Assembly (NCBI RefSeq): GCF_014200755.1
Contig: NZ_JACHCM010000005.1
Span: 62,001-126,000, forward strand
Reading direction: 5' to 3'
Length of the DNA stretch: 64,000 bases
DNA from: Rhodanobacter sp. ANJX3
Lineage (GTDB): Bacteria; Pseudomonadota; Gammaproteobacteria; Xanthomonadales; Rhodanobacteraceae
Under the pieces are notes generated by a model. It searched no databases. It had not been told where the DNA came from and saw only the letters and a list, made by a program, of their open reading frames with translations. Both the position numbers and the translations under genes were made by a program. Shown one piece after another: positions 43,848 through 54,334 of this stretch. Within the stretch, counting starts at the first letter, position 1. The number at the start of each line of letters is the position of its first letter.

Positions 43848-46139
43848 TCATTCCACCTGGCGATTGCTCGCCCGAATCTGCGCTTCGACGCACGCGACCG
43901 CGCTCATGTTGACGATGCGACGCACGGTCGACTGCGGCATCAGGATGTGCGCCGGCTTGGCCACGCCCATCAGGATCGGACCGATCACCACGCCGTCGCT
44001 GAGCATGCGCGTCATGTTGTACGCGATGTTGGCGGCGTCGAGGTTCGGGAACACGAAGACGTTCGCCTTGCCCTCCAGCCGCGAGTTCGGAAACAGCTTG
44101 TCCCGCAGTTCGGGCGTCAGCGCCACGTCGGCCTGCATTTCGCCTTCCACTTCCAGCCGCGGCGCCTTGGCACGGATCAGTTCGAGCGCCTTGCGCATCT
44201 TGGTCGCGCCACAGCTGTCGCGGCTGCCGAAGTTGCCGGCGGACAGCAGCGCGATCTTCGGCGTGATGCCGAACAGCTTCAGGCGGATCGCCGCCTGCAG
44301 CGTGGCCTCGGCGATCTGCTCGGGCGTGGGGTCGTCCTGCACGTGGGTGTCGAGATAGAAGAAGGCGCCCTTTTCGGTCGATACCGCCGCCATCGCCGAT
44401 GTCCCGCTGACGCCCGCGTCCAGTCCGATAATTTGCTCGATGTTGGTCAGCTTGCTCTGGTACTGGCCGATCAGGCCGCAGATCAGGCCGTCGGCCTCAC
44501 CGCGCTCGACCATAAGCGCCGCGATGATCGTCGGCCGCGTGCGCACCAGCGCCTTGGCCATCGACGGCGTCACGCCGCGGCGCTCCATCAGGCGGTGATA
44601 GTGCTGCCAGTAATCGTCGAAGCGCGGATCGCTGTGGATATTGCACAGCTCGATGTCCACGCCGACCTTCAGCCGCAAACCGGCGCGCTTGATGCGCTTT
44701 TCGATCACGTCCGGGCGGCCGATCAGAATGGGCCTGGCCACGCCTTCGTCGACCACCACCTGCACCGCGCGCAGCACGGTTTCTTCCTCGCCCTCGGCAT
44801 ACACCAGACGCTGCGGCGCAGATTTGGCGCGCTCGAACACCGGCTTCATCAGTAGACCGGTGCGGAAGACAAAGCTGGTGAGGTGATCGTTGTAGGCGAC
44901 GAAGTCGGTCATCGGTCGCGTGGCCACGCCCGAATCCATCGCCGCCTGCGCCACCGCCGGCGGCAGCTGCAGCAGCAGGCGCGGATCGAACGGCTGCGGA
45001 ATGAGATATTCAGGCCCGAAGCTCGGCGGCTTGCCACCGTAGGCGCGCGCACTGACGTCAGAGGATTCACGCCGCGCCAGTGCGGCGATCGCCTTGACGC
45101 AGGCGATCTTCATCGCCTCGTTGATCACCGTGGCGCCGACATCCAGCGCGCCGCGGAACAGATACGGGAAGCACAGCGCATTGTTGACCTGGTTGGGATA
45201 ATCCGAGCGCCCGGTCGCCATGATGCAGTCCGGCCGCACGGCCTTGGCTTCCTCCGGGGTGATCTCCGGATTCGGGTTCGCCAGCGCGAAGATGATCGGC
45301 TGCGAGGCCATCGTCGCCAGCATCTCGGGCTTCAGAATGCCGCCGGCCGAAAGACCCAGAAACACGTCCGCACCGTCCACGATTTCAGCCAGCGTGCGGA
45401 ACTTGGTATCGCGCGCGTAGCGCTGCTTGTCCGGGTCCAGATCGGTGCGCTCGCTGTGCAGCACGCCGTCGCGATCGAACGCGAGAATGTTCTCCGGCTT
45501 CGCGCCCAGCGCTACCAGCATGTCGACGCAGGAGATGCCCGCCGCGCCCATGCCGGTGGTCGCGATGCGGATGTCCTCGATACGCTTGCCGACCACGACC
45601 AGCGCATTGGTCAGTGCCGCGCCGACGATGATCGAGGTGCCGTGCTGATCGTCGTGGAACACCGGGATCTTCATCCGTTCGCGCAGCTTGCGCTCCACGA
45701 TGAAGCACTCCGGTGCCTTGATGTCTTCCAGGTTGATGCCGCCGAAGGTCGGCTCCAGCGAGGCGATGATGTCGACCAGCTTGTCCGGATCAGATTCGTC
45801 GATCTCGATGTCGAACACGTCGATGCCGGCGAACTTCTGGAACAGCACGCCCTTGCCTTCCATCACCGGCTTGGCCGCCAGCGGCCCGATATTGCCCAAG
45901 CCGAGCACGGCCGTGCCGTTGGTGATAACCGCGACAAGATTGGCGCGCGCCGTATATTCGGCGGCCGTGCTGGGGTCTTCGACGATCGCATCGCAAGCCG
46001 CGGCCACACCCGGCGAGTACGCCAGCGACAGATCGCGCTGGGTCAGCAGCGGCGTGGTCGGGGTGACCTTGATCTTGCCGGGGCGCGGCAGGCGGTGATA
46101 CTCGAGGGCGGCAAGACGCAGTTCTTCGGGGAGGGACAT
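43848..46139 (-). CDS. maeB: NADP-dependent malic enzyme with phosphotransacetylase-like domain
   Basis: 763 residues. The N-terminal malic enzyme domain (about 1-420) has [46 protein letters not shown] and a nucleotide-binding region [15 protein letters not shown]. The C-terminal half (about 430-763) is a phosphate acetyltransferase-like domain with [16 protein letters not shown] and [17 protein letters not shown]. It is the large two-domain MaeB type: malate to pyruvate and CO2 with NADP. The phosphotransacetylase domain is thought to be regulatory in E. coli MaeB. It lies next to aceE, so both produce or consume pyruvate. Confidence 0.95.
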   Translation of the reverse strand: MSLPEELRLAALEYHRLPRPGKIKVTPTTPLLTQRDLSLAYSPGVAAACDAIVEDPSTAAEYTARANLVAVITNGTAVLGLGNIGPLAAKPVMEGKGVLFQKFAGIDVFDIEIDESDPDKLVDIIASLEPTFGGINLEDIKAPECFIVERKLRERMKIPVFHDDQHGTSIIVGAALTNALVVVGKRIEDIRIATTGMGAAGISCVDMLVALGAKPENILAFDRDGVLHSERTDLDPDKQRYARDTKFRTLAEIVDGADVFLGLSAGGILKPEMLATMASQPIIFALANPNPEITPEEAKAVRPDCIMATGRSDYPNQVNNALCFPYLFRGALDVGATVINEAMKIACVKAIAALARRESSDVSARAYGGKPPSFGPEYLIPQPFDPRLLLQLPPAVAQAAMDSGVATRPMTDFVAYNDHLTSFVFRTGLLMKPVFERAKSAPQRLVYAEGEEETVLRAVQVVVDEGVARPILIGRPDVIEKRIKRAGLRLKVGVDIELCNIHSDPRFDDYWQHYHRLMERRGVTPSMAKALVRTRPTIIAALMVERGEADGLICGLIGQYQSKLTNIEQIIGLDAGVSGTSAMAAVSTEKGAFFYLDTHVQDDPTPEQIAEATLQAAIRLKLFGITPKIALLSAGNFGSRDSCGATKMRKALELIRAKAPRLEVEGEMQADVALTPELRDKLFPNSRLEGKANVFVFPNLDAANIAYNMTRMLSDGVVIGPILMGVAKPAHILMPQSTVRRIVNMSAVACVEAQIRASNRQVE

Positions 46140-46235
46140 CGGCGGCGTTTATTTGAGTGAGGAAGGGGCGACACTCGCCTTGGCGGGTGGCTTTTCATGG
46201 TATCACCGCGGCGGCGGGTGCCGGCGCTGCCGCGG

Positions 46236-47525
46236 TCACACGCTTAGGGACAGCTCGTCGCCCTGCACCCGATTCATGTGGATGCCGTTGACGAACACCG
46301 AAAACGCCAGCTTGCCGGCCAGCCCATGCACGTGCTGCATCCACGGCGGCAGCCAGTGCGGCGGCAGAATCGCGCCGGATTCGAAATACGGCTGCAGCGC
46401 CACCACGTCGTGCAGCGCCAGCTTGCCGGCGAACAGGCAGCGCAGCAGATCCATCCGCCGCTCCTTCAGCGCCCAGCGGAAAAACGTGTGCACGGTGAGC
46501 AGACCTGCCAAATAGACATTGTCCTTGGCGAAGGCCGAACCACCGGTCAGCGGCACGCCGCGAAACACGCGTTGGGCCGAGTGGAAGCTATCGGCCGGGC
46601 TCTGACCGCAGTCGCTGAAGTAGCGGTAGACCTCGACAAAGTCTGCCCCGTTGAGCGCCATGTCGATCGCCAGAATGCGCAGGCTGATGCGCTTGAGCCG
46701 GGTGATGTCGATCGCGCCGGACATCAGTTCGGCGAACACAGCCAGGCCCTCCTGCGTGGCAGTGACCCGCGGCGAGGTGCGCGCCAGCGAGGTCAGCAGC
46801 GGCTGACGGCGGCCGTTCAACGCAGTAAGCGAGTGCACAAAGGCCTCGTGCGCCAGCAGTTGGTGGTGGTCGTATTCGGTGAAGTGCGTTTCGCCGCGCA
46901 GGCGGATGCGCGTGGCGCCGGCGGCGGCCTTCGCGGTCAGTTCGGGATCGACCTCGACGCGGATCGTGCCGGCACCGAAAAAATCGTCCAGCGTTCTGCT
47001 CAACTCGTCGCGCAGCGCTTCGGAACTGATGTCGGTATGCACGCCATCGGACAGCAGGTCGGCACCCAGCTCGTCGGACAGCTCGACGAAATAGCGCGCA
47101 GCATCGAGGTTGCTGCGCCTGCTGCCGGGCAGCGTATCGTTTGGACGTCCATACAGAACGATCGACGGCGCCGTGACACCTGCGGTACCCACGGCCTCCA
47201 GCATTTCGGCGGCGATCCGCCATGACTCCGCGGTGCGGCGCAGATACTCGCCCAGCGGATCGATATCGGCAGGGTCGCGACCGCCGGCGTCGGCTTCGAT
47301 CGCCGCCAGCTCTGCGCGCGCCGCGGAGAGATCCGGACGCTTGTAGGTCACCTCAGGCAGCGCAAACTGGCCCTTGGCATACGCCGCGATCATGCGGTTT
47401 TCCAGCGACGCGGACCACGCCACCGTGGGCAGAATGGTGATGCCGCGCGCGGCCGCCAGCAGGCGTTTGTCCAGATCGGCGTAGCGCTGCAACTCGGGTT
47501 TGACGGCGCTCGTTGGAGCGCTCAT
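46236..47525 (-). CDS. QEGLA-motif (DUF1704) protein, MATCAP-type metallopeptidase-like
   Basis: 429 residues. The motif HEAFVH (residues 226-231) fits HExxxH, and ATQEGLAVF contains QEGLA (258-262); both define DUF1704. Eukaryotic members include the tubulin-tyrosine-removing carboxypeptidase MATCAP, where these residues form a zinc site. Bacterial members are annotated as 'flavohaemoglobin expression-modulating QEGLA motif' proteins. The bacterial substrate is unknown; tubulin is absent. The ATG overlaps the TGA of an upstream 82-residue frame (ATGA). It follows maeB on the minus strand, with 96 nt between. Confidence 0.85.
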   Translation of the reverse strand: MSAPTSAVKPELQRYADLDKRLLAAARGITILPTVAWSASLENRMIAAYAKGQFALPEVTYKRPDLSAARAELAAIEADAGGRDPADIDPLGEYLRRTAESWRIAAEMLEAVGTAGVTAPSIVLYGRPNDTLPGSRRSNLDAARYFVELSDELGADLLSDGVHTDISSEALRDELSRTLDDFFGAGTIRVEVDPELTAKAAAGATRIRLRGETHFTEYDHHQLLAHEAFVHSLTALNGRRQPLLTSLARTSPRVTATQEGLAVFAELMSGAIDITRLKRISLRILAIDMALNGADFVEVYRYFSDCGQSPADSFHSAQRVFRGVPLTGGSAFAKDNVYLAGLLTVHTFFRWALKERRMDLLRCLFAGKLALHDVVALQPYFESGAILPPHWLPPWMQHVHGLAGKLAFSVFVNGIHMNRVQGDELSLSV

Positions 47526-47770
47526 TCGCGCACCTGTCGCAACGCATCGCTACGCCCGATCACATCGGCAGCGATCGGATCGAAAATCGGCTTGCGGTAT
47601 ATGACCAAGCCGACCAGAAAAATGAGGATCGACGGCAGCATCGACAGCCAGCCTATCGATGCTCGACTGTGCATCGATGCATTCCACGGCGTCCGTCCCG
47701 AGAGTATCGGGATCAGCAGCCCTATCGGTGGAAACACCCCTTTGTGGAACGTAGAAGACAAACGGCGCAT
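47522..47770 (-). CDS. Possible small single-span membrane protein
   Basis: 82 residues. One hydrophobic helix (IGWLSMLPSILIFLVGLVIY) is followed by a short polar tail. Its stop overlaps the QEGLA gene start by ATGA, so it is positioned to be translationally coupled, and its frame is free of stops throughout. No clear ribosome site precedes the ATG, and a shorter start (MHSRASIGW) is possible. Treat it as a candidate only. Confidence 0.35.
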   Translation of the reverse strand: MRRLSSTFHKGVFPPIGLLIPILSGRTPWNASMHSRASIGWLSMLPSILIFLVGLVIYRKPIFDPIAADVIGRSDALRQVRE

Positions 47771-48341
47771 GGCGCGATCCGCAATGACGATGCTTCGATA
47801 GTAGTGCCAGACTCCGTGTCGGCGGGGGCCGAGTACGTATTTCGAGCGACAATTTTCGACCGACGGGCCGTCTGCGGCCCTGTCCCCGATCGCAGGCGCA
47901 GGCGCAGGCGCAATCGAACCGCCGCGTCGACGAAAAATCCACCGACATGTCCATGCTGAAAACCACGGTGTGGAACCCCGACTGGCGTCAATGCGGAATG
48001 GCGCCGAGGGAAGATGGCGGAACCCGTGCGCTCTACCGCGGCATCGCTTTACGCGAAACGTTGCAGCGCCTTATGAAATTGCGCGGCCACCCATACGATC
48101 CCGCTTTGCAACATCGATCGACGCCTTCGAATTGATCATCGGAAGCCGCTCGACGGCCCACCGGAAAGGTTTTCCCCGGCCCGATATCCGACCCATTCCA
48201 TCGATCCATGATGTTTATTGTTGCATACGCAGCAAAATCATTTAGATCGATCCATCACGTGCATTGGCTTACCAATGTTCCAAGATGATGATTGACACGA
48301 TGCATGAATCACCACCCTCGAATCACGCCGCATAAGGACGA
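47771..48341 (+). promoter_or_regulatory. Long control region before the mannitol operon
   Basis: About 570 nt without a convincing gene. It holds four CGCAGG/CGCAAT hexamers (47891-47914), the direct repeat ATCGATCCAT at 48200-48209 and 48246-48255, and two palindromes with 4-nt spacers: TTGTTGCATACGCAGCAA (48218-48235, one mismatch) and CATTGGCTTACCAATG (48262-48277, perfect). These palindromes sit 64-127 nt ahead of the binding-protein start and look like regulator sites, for example for a LacI- or GntR-type repressor. No regulator gene is present beside the operon, and I could not assign -35/-10 boxes. Confidence 0.55.
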
Positions 48342-48344
48342 ATG

Positions 48345-49649
48345 ATGACGATCAAGACGTTGCTTTTCATTGCAGGCATGGGCGCCACGGCGGTGGCCTC
48401 CGCGCAGAGTGCCATCACGGTCGCGGTAGTGAACAACCCCGACATGGTGACCATGCAGAAACTGTCCGGCGAGTTCGGCAAGCTGCATCCCAACGTCAAG
48501 GTGAATTTCGTCACCCTGCCGGAAAACGAATTGCGCCAAAAGGTCACCACCGACATTGCCACCAGCGCCGGCCAGTACGACGTGGTGATGCTGAGCAACT
48601 ACGAAACACCGATCTGGGCGAAGAACGGCTGGCTGATGCCGATGGCCCCGACCGCGGACTACGACGTCAACGATCTGCTGCCGTCCGTGCGCAAGGGCCT
48701 GTCGTATAACGACAAGATCTATGCGCTGCCGTTTTACGCCGAGTCGTCGATGACGTATTACCGCAAGGACCTGTTCGCCGCGGCCAAACTGACCATGCCG
48801 GTCGAGCCGACCTGGACCCAGATCGGCCAGTTCGCCGCGAAGCTCACCGATAAGTCCAAGGGCACGTACGGCATCTGCCTGCGCGGCCTGCCCGGCTGGG
48901 GCGAGAACATGGCGCTGTTCGACACCATGGTCAACGCCTACGGCGGCCGCTGGTTCGACATGAACTGGAAGCCCGAGCTGACCTCCGCGCCGTGGAAGAA
49001 TGCCGCCAACCAGTACAAGACCCTGCTGACGCAATACGGCCCGCCGGGTGCGACCTCCAATGGCTTTACCGAATCGGAAACGCTGTTCGCCAACGGCCAG
49101 TGCGCGATGTGGGTGGATGCGACGGTGGCGGCGGGCTACCTGGCTGATCCGAAGACGTCGAAGGTGGCCGCCAACGTCGGCTTTGCCCAGTCGCCGCACG
49201 AGGTGACCAAGGCCGGTTCCAACTGGCTGTACATCTGGGCGCTGGCGATTCCGAAATCGTCCAAGCACGCGGCCGATGCGCAGACCTTTATCGACTGGGC
49301 GACCTCGAAGGGTTATATCGCCACGGTGGCCAAGGCCAAGGGCTGGGTCGCCGTCCCGCCGGGCACGCGCCAGTCGACCTACGCCAATCCGGAATATCTG
49401 AAGGTCGCGCCGTTCGCCAAGCTGGTCGCACAGGCTATCGGCACGGCGGATCCGACCAAGCCGTCGGTGCAACAGGTGCCTTATGTCGGCATCCAGTTCG
49501 TCGACATCCCCGAGTTCCAGGCTATCGGCACCCGGGTCGGCCAGATCATGGCCGGCATCCTGGCCGGGCAGACTACGGTGGATCAGGGCCTGCAGGTGGC
49601 GCAGACGTTCACCCAGCGCATGATGATCCAATCGGGCAAAGCCAAGTAA
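48345..49649 (+). CDS. Sugar/polyol ABC transporter substrate-binding protein
   Basis: 434 residues from ATG 48345. The first ATG (48342) sits only 3 nt after AAGGA (48334-48338), so the second is better placed. The signal peptide MTIKTLLFIAGMGATAVASA ends near QS. The mature protein is of the extracellular solute-binding family 1 (MalE-like): LPPFYAE-type lobe, FTESETLFANGQCAMWVDAT, and PGTRQSTYANPEYL. It has no lipobox, so it is free in the periplasm. It is the first gene of an operon ending in mannitol dehydrogenase, so mannitol or sorbitol is the likely ligand. A 12-bp stem follows its stop. Confidence 0.88.
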   Translation: MTIKTLLFIAGMGATAVASAQSAITVAVVNNPDMVTMQKLSGEFGKLHPNVKVNFVTLPENELRQKVTTDIATSAGQYDVVMLSNYETPIWAKNGWLMPMAPTADYDVNDLLPSVRKGLSYNDKIYALPFYAESSMTYYRKDLFAAAKLTMPVEPTWTQIGQFAAKLTDKSKGTYGICLRGLPGWGENMALFDTMVNAYGGRWFDMNWKPELTSAPWKNAANQYKTLLTQYGPPGATSNGFTESETLFANGQCAMWVDATVAAGYLADPKTSKVAANVGFAQSPHEVTKAGSNWLYIWALAIPKSSKHAADAQTFIDWATSKGYIATVAKAKGWVAVPPGTRQSTYANPEYLKVAPFAKLVAQAIGTADPTKPSVQQVPYVGIQFVDIPEFQAIGTRVGQIMAGILAGQTTVDQGLQVAQTFTQRMMIQSGKAK

Positions 49650-49660
49650 AGCTCCCTCGC

Positions 49661-49688
49661 GACCGCTGACGCACTGGCGTCAGCGGTC
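49661..49688 (+). promoter_or_regulatory. Intercistronic hairpin after the binding-protein gene
   Basis: GACCGCTGACGC (49661-49672) and GCGTCAGCGGTC (49677-49688) form a perfect 12-bp stem with an ACTG loop, between the binding-protein stop and the first permease start. It has no T-run. In comparable operons such hairpins protect the upstream mRNA so that binding protein exceeds permease; here that is an inference. Confidence 0.65.
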
Positions 49689-49709
49689 CGCACACTACTG
49701 GATTCGCCT

Positions 49710-50648
49710 ATGTCGTCCCCCGCCGTCGCCGTACCGTCTCGCAGCAAGCCGGCCGCTTCCAAAGCCAAAGCCAACTTGTCCGGCGCCCCCGTACGCCGGC
49801 TGCTCGCGCCGGCCGTGATCTTCATGTTCGTGTGGATGATCGTGCCGCTGGTGATGACGCTGTACTACGCGTTCCGGCGCTACAACCTGATGATGCCGGA
49901 CGTCACCGGCTTTGCCGGCATCACCAACTTCAAGCTGATGTTCATCGACCCCACGTTCTGGGATTCGCTGATCAACACGCTGGTGCTGGTGGGTGCCAGT
50001 CTAGTCATCACGGTAAGTGTCGGGCTGGGCCTGGCGATACTTTTCAATCGCACTTTCGTCGGACGCGGCGTCGCGCGCACGCTGGCGATCGCGCCGTTCT
50101 TCGTGATGCCGGTGGTCACCGGCCTGATCTGGAAGAATATGCTGTTCCATCCGGTCTACGGCCTGCTGGCCTGGGTGTTTCGCCATCTCGGGTTGAACCC
50201 GATCGACTGGCTCGCGCAGTATCCGATGCTGTCGATCATCATCATGGTGTCGTGGGAGTGGATTCCGTTTGCCCTGCTGATCCTGCTGACCGGGCTGCAG
50301 TCGCTGCCCGAAGACCAGATCGAGGCCGTGCGGCTGGACGGCGCCAATCGCTGGCAGGAATTTCGCCATATCGTGGTGCCGCATCTGGGACAGGTTCTGT
50401 ATGTAGTGGTGATGCTGGAAAGCATTTTCTTTCTGACCTCGTTTGCCGAGATCTACACCACGACATCCGGCGGCCCCGGTACGGCAACCACCAACCTGCC
50501 CTATTACATCTATCAATCGGCGTTTTTCCAGTACGACATCGGCATCTCGTCGGCAGCGGCGATCGGCGCGGTGATCCTGGCGAATATCTTCTCGATCTTT
50601 CTGATCCGCTTCGTGGCGGGCAACTTGAACGCGGGGAGCCGTCGATGA
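49710..50648 (+). CDS. Polyol ABC transporter permease (MalF/SmoF-like)
   Basis: 312 residues with six membrane segments. A soluble N-terminal tail (SSPAVAVPSRSKPAASKAKA) precedes helix 1. The coupling EAA loop reads EAVRLDGANRWQEFRHIVVPH. It is the larger of the two permeases, partner of the next gene, for a type I importer of the mannitol/sorbitol group. The stop overlaps the ATG of the next permease by ATGA (50645-50648). Confidence 0.9.
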   Translation: MSSPAVAVPSRSKPAASKAKANLSGAPVRRLLAPAVIFMFVWMIVPLVMTLYYAFRRYNLMMPDVTGFAGITNFKLMFIDPTFWDSLINTLVLVGASLVITVSVGLGLAILFNRTFVGRGVARTLAIAPFFVMPVVTGLIWKNMLFHPVYGLLAWVFRHLGLNPIDWLAQYPMLSIIIMVSWEWIPFALLILLTGLQSLPEDQIEAVRLDGANRWQEFRHIVVPHLGQVLYVVVMLESIFFLTSFAEIYTTTSGGPGTATTNLPYYIYQSAFFQYDIGISSAAAIGAVILANIFSIFLIRFVAGNLNAGSRR

Positions 50649-51469
50649 AAGACAGAACCATAGGCGGCATCCTGCTGACGGCGCTGGCGTACTTCGTGGC
50701 GCTGGTGATGTTTTTTCCGATCCTTTGGATGCTGCTGACGGCCTTCAAGACCGAGCAGAACGCGTTCACCATCGACCCACATTTCCTGTTCGTGCCCACG
50801 CTGGACAGCTTCCGCGTGGCGCTGGAGCAGGGCAGCGGCTACCTGCATTACGCGCTCAACTCGGTCGTCTCGGCCGTGGTGTCCACCCTGGTCGGGCTGC
50901 TGCTGGCGATTCCGGCCGCGTACGCGATGGCGTTCTTCCCGACCAAGCGCACTGACTTCACCCTGGTCTGGATGGTCTCGACCAAGTTCATTCCGGCCGT
51001 GGGCGTGCTGATCCCGATTTACCTGGTCTACAAGCAGCTTGGCCTGCTGGATAACCTGGTCGGACTGACCCTGCTGTTCACCGCCATGAACATGCCGCTG
51101 CTGGTATGGATGGTCTATTCGTACTTCAAGGACATCCCCAAGGATCTAGTCGAAGCGGCGGACATCGACGGCGCCAGCACCCTGCAGACGATGCGCAAGG
51201 TGATCCTGCCGCTCGCCCTGCCCGGCATTGCCTCGGCCGGGCTGCTGGCGCTGATTCTGGCCTGGAACGAGTCGTTCTGGAGCCTGACCATGACCGATCA
51301 CACCGCCGCGACGCTGGCCGTCTATATCGCCTCGTTCAAGAGCGCCGAAGGCCTGTTCTGGGCCAAGATGTCGGCCGCCTCGGTGCTCACCGTTGCGCCG
51401 ATCATCGTGCTCGGCTGGTTTGCCCAGCGGCAGATGGTGCGCGGGCTCACCTTCGGCGCCGTGAAGTAG
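50645..51469 (+). CDS. Polyol ABC transporter permease (MalG/SmoG-like)
   Basis: 274 residues with six membrane segments. The EAA loop reads EAADIDGASTLQTMRKVILP. It begins MKDRTIGGILLTALAYFVAL, overlapping the previous gene by 4 nt. With SmoF-like permease and the ATPase it forms the inner-membrane channel and motor. Frames that read through from the preceding permease in another phase are shadows. Confidence 0.9.
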   Translation: MKDRTIGGILLTALAYFVALVMFFPILWMLLTAFKTEQNAFTIDPHFLFVPTLDSFRVALEQGSGYLHYALNSVVSAVVSTLVGLLLAIPAAYAMAFFPTKRTDFTLVWMVSTKFIPAVGVLIPIYLVYKQLGLLDNLVGLTLLFTAMNMPLLVWMVYSYFKDIPKDLVEAADIDGASTLQTMRKVILPLALPGIASAGLLALILAWNESFWSLTMTDHTAATLAVYIASFKSAEGLFWAKMSAASVLTVAPIIVLGWFAQRQMVRGLTFGAVK

Positions 51470-51502
51470 CGCGTCATCCCCATCTGCTGAAAAGGTTTAT
51501 TC

Positions 51503-52630
<1,128 letters not shown>

Positions 52631-52700
52631 CAGGCACCGCATCGGCTTCGTTGTGCGCCGTTGACCCGCGCCCCCTTTCTCGATCCAAGAAGATTTTTCC

Positions 52701-54170
52701 ATGCACAAGCTAAATGCCAGCACGCTCCATCAGCTCGATACCGCCGTCGCGGTGCCCAACTACGATCGCAGCAAAGTCCGCGTCGGCATCGTGCACTTCG
52801 GCGTGGGCGGCTTTCATCGCGCGCACCAGGCCATGTATATCGACCGGCTGATGAACGACGGCAAGGCACTGGACTGGGGCATCTGCGGCGTCGGCGTGAT
52901 GCCGGCGGATCAGCGCATGAAAACCGTGATGGACGCGCAGAACGGCCTTTACACGCTGGTCGTCAAACATCCGGACGGCCGCTACGAGCCGCGGGTCATC
53001 GGTTCCATCGTCGAGTACCTCTACGCGCCGGACGACGTCGAGACAGTGCTGGAAAAAATGGCCAGCCCCGAAGTGCGCATCGTGTCGCTGACCATCACCG
53101 AAGGTGGATACAACTTTCACCACGTCAGCGGCGAATTCAATTTTGATAACGCCGACGTCAAGCACGATCTCGCTGAGGGCGCCGCCCCGAAAACCAGCTT
53201 TGGCCTGGTGACGGAAGCGCTGGCACGGCGCAAGGCTCGCGGCATCACGCCATTCACCGTGATGTCGTGCGACAACATCCAGGGCAACGGCGATGTCGCC
53301 AAAGCGACCTTTACGGCCTACGCGCGCCGCAAGAACGCCGAACTGGGCGAGTGGATCGCCGAGCACGTGAAGTTTCCCAACTCGATGGTCGATCGCATCA
53401 CGCCGGTGACCACCGATGCCGATCGCGACGAGGTGCGGCAGCGCTTCGGCATCGACGACGCGTGGCCGGTCGTCTGCGAGCCGTTTACCCAGTGGGTGCT
53501 GGAAGACCATTTCAACGAAGGTCGCCCGGCGTTCGAGGACGTCGGCGTACAGATCGTCGACGAGGTCATGCCGTATGAACTGATGAAGCTGCGGCTGCTC
53601 AACGCCAGCCATCAGGCGCTGACGTATTTCGGCTACCTCGCCGGCTACCGCTACGCGCACGACGTCTGCCAAGATCCGCTGTTCGTCGACTTCTTGCTCG
53701 GCTATATGGTCGAGGAAGGCTCGCCCACGCTCTCACCGCTGCCCGGCGTGGATCTCGATCTCTACCGCAAGACGCTGATCGAGCGCTTCGCCAACCCGCA
53801 GATCCGCGACACGCTGGCGCGCCTGTGTGCCGAAAGCTCGGACCGCATTCCCAAATGGCTGGTGCCGGTGATTCGTCACCAGCTGGCGCACAACGGCGAG
53901 ATCAAGCGCAGCGCCGCCGTGGTCGCCAGCTGGGCGCGCTATGACGAAGGCATCGACGAGCAGGGCGAGCCGATCGAGATCGTCGACCGGCTGAAGGATC
54001 AGCTGCATGCGATCGCGCAGAACAATCGCCGCCATCCGCTGGCCTTTATCGAGAACCGCGAGCTGTTCGGCGACCTGGTGGAGCAGCCGCGCTTTGTCGC
54101 CGCCTATACCTGGGCGCTGGACTCGCTGCATCGGGTTGGGGCGCGAGCCACGCTGGAGGCGCTGCGTTAA
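52701..54170 (+). CDS. Mannitol 2-dehydrogenase (polyol long-chain dehydrogenase)
   Basis: 489 residues. The N-terminal Rossmann segment is VRVGIVHFGVGGFHRAHQAM. The catalytic motif KLRLLNASHQAL (Lys, Asn, His) marks the polyol-specific long-chain dehydrogenase family, and ENRELFGD is a conserved C-terminal block. It oxidises D-mannitol (or D-arabinitol/sorbitol) to the ketose with NAD. Being last in an operon with the ABC importer points to mannitol use. A fructokinase needed for the next step is not in the window. ATG 52701. Confidence 0.93.
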   Translation: MHKLNASTLHQLDTAVAVPNYDRSKVRVGIVHFGVGGFHRAHQAMYIDRLMNDGKALDWGICGVGVMPADQRMKTVMDAQNGLYTLVVKHPDGRYEPRVIGSIVEYLYAPDDVETVLEKMASPEVRIVSLTITEGGYNFHHVSGEFNFDNADVKHDLAEGAAPKTSFGLVTEALARRKARGITPFTVMSCDNIQGNGDVAKATFTAYARRKNAELGEWIAEHVKFPNSMVDRITPVTTDADRDEVRQRFGIDDAWPVVCEPFTQWVLEDHFNEGRPAFEDVGVQIVDEVMPYELMKLRLLNASHQALTYFGYLAGYRYAHDVCQDPLFVDFLLGYMVEEGSPTLSPLPGVDLDLYRKTLIERFANPQIRDTLARLCAESSDRIPKWLVPVIRHQLAHNGEIKRSAAVVASWARYDEGIDEQGEPIEIVDRLKDQLHAIAQNNRRHPLAFIENRELFGDLVEQPRFVAAYTWALDSLHRVGARATLEALR

Positions 54171-54177
54171 GCAGGGG

Positions 54178-54188
54178 CGAGGGGCGAG
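54178..54188. repeat. Copy of the CGAGGGGCGAG repeat
   Basis: This 11-mer, just after the mannitol dehydrogenase stop, is identical to the outer arm of the inverted repeat at 425-550. It is a single arm without its partner, so it is likely a degenerate or half copy of a dispersed extragenic element. Confidence 0.45.
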
Positions 54189-54334
54189 CGTGAATAATTG
54201 CCGCTCTTTGGCAAGGTTTCCAAAGTTCCCACCGGGCGGGGTGAAACGAAATCCAAGTAAGAGGTTGCCGCAGAATGGGCTGAGTTCGGAAATGCTAAGA
54301 CCCAGCCTTAAAGCCATCTAGACGGCTGAACGAC

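Noticed and set aside
47947-48135. 62-residue frame MSMLKTTVWNPDW... in the mannitol control region
   Set aside because: There is no ribosome site, no homology I recognise and irregular composition; it lies in what looks like regulatory DNA.
49832-51469. 545-codon frame running from within the first permease into the second
   Set aside because: Its first half is out of frame with the first permease; only the part from 50645 is the real second permease.
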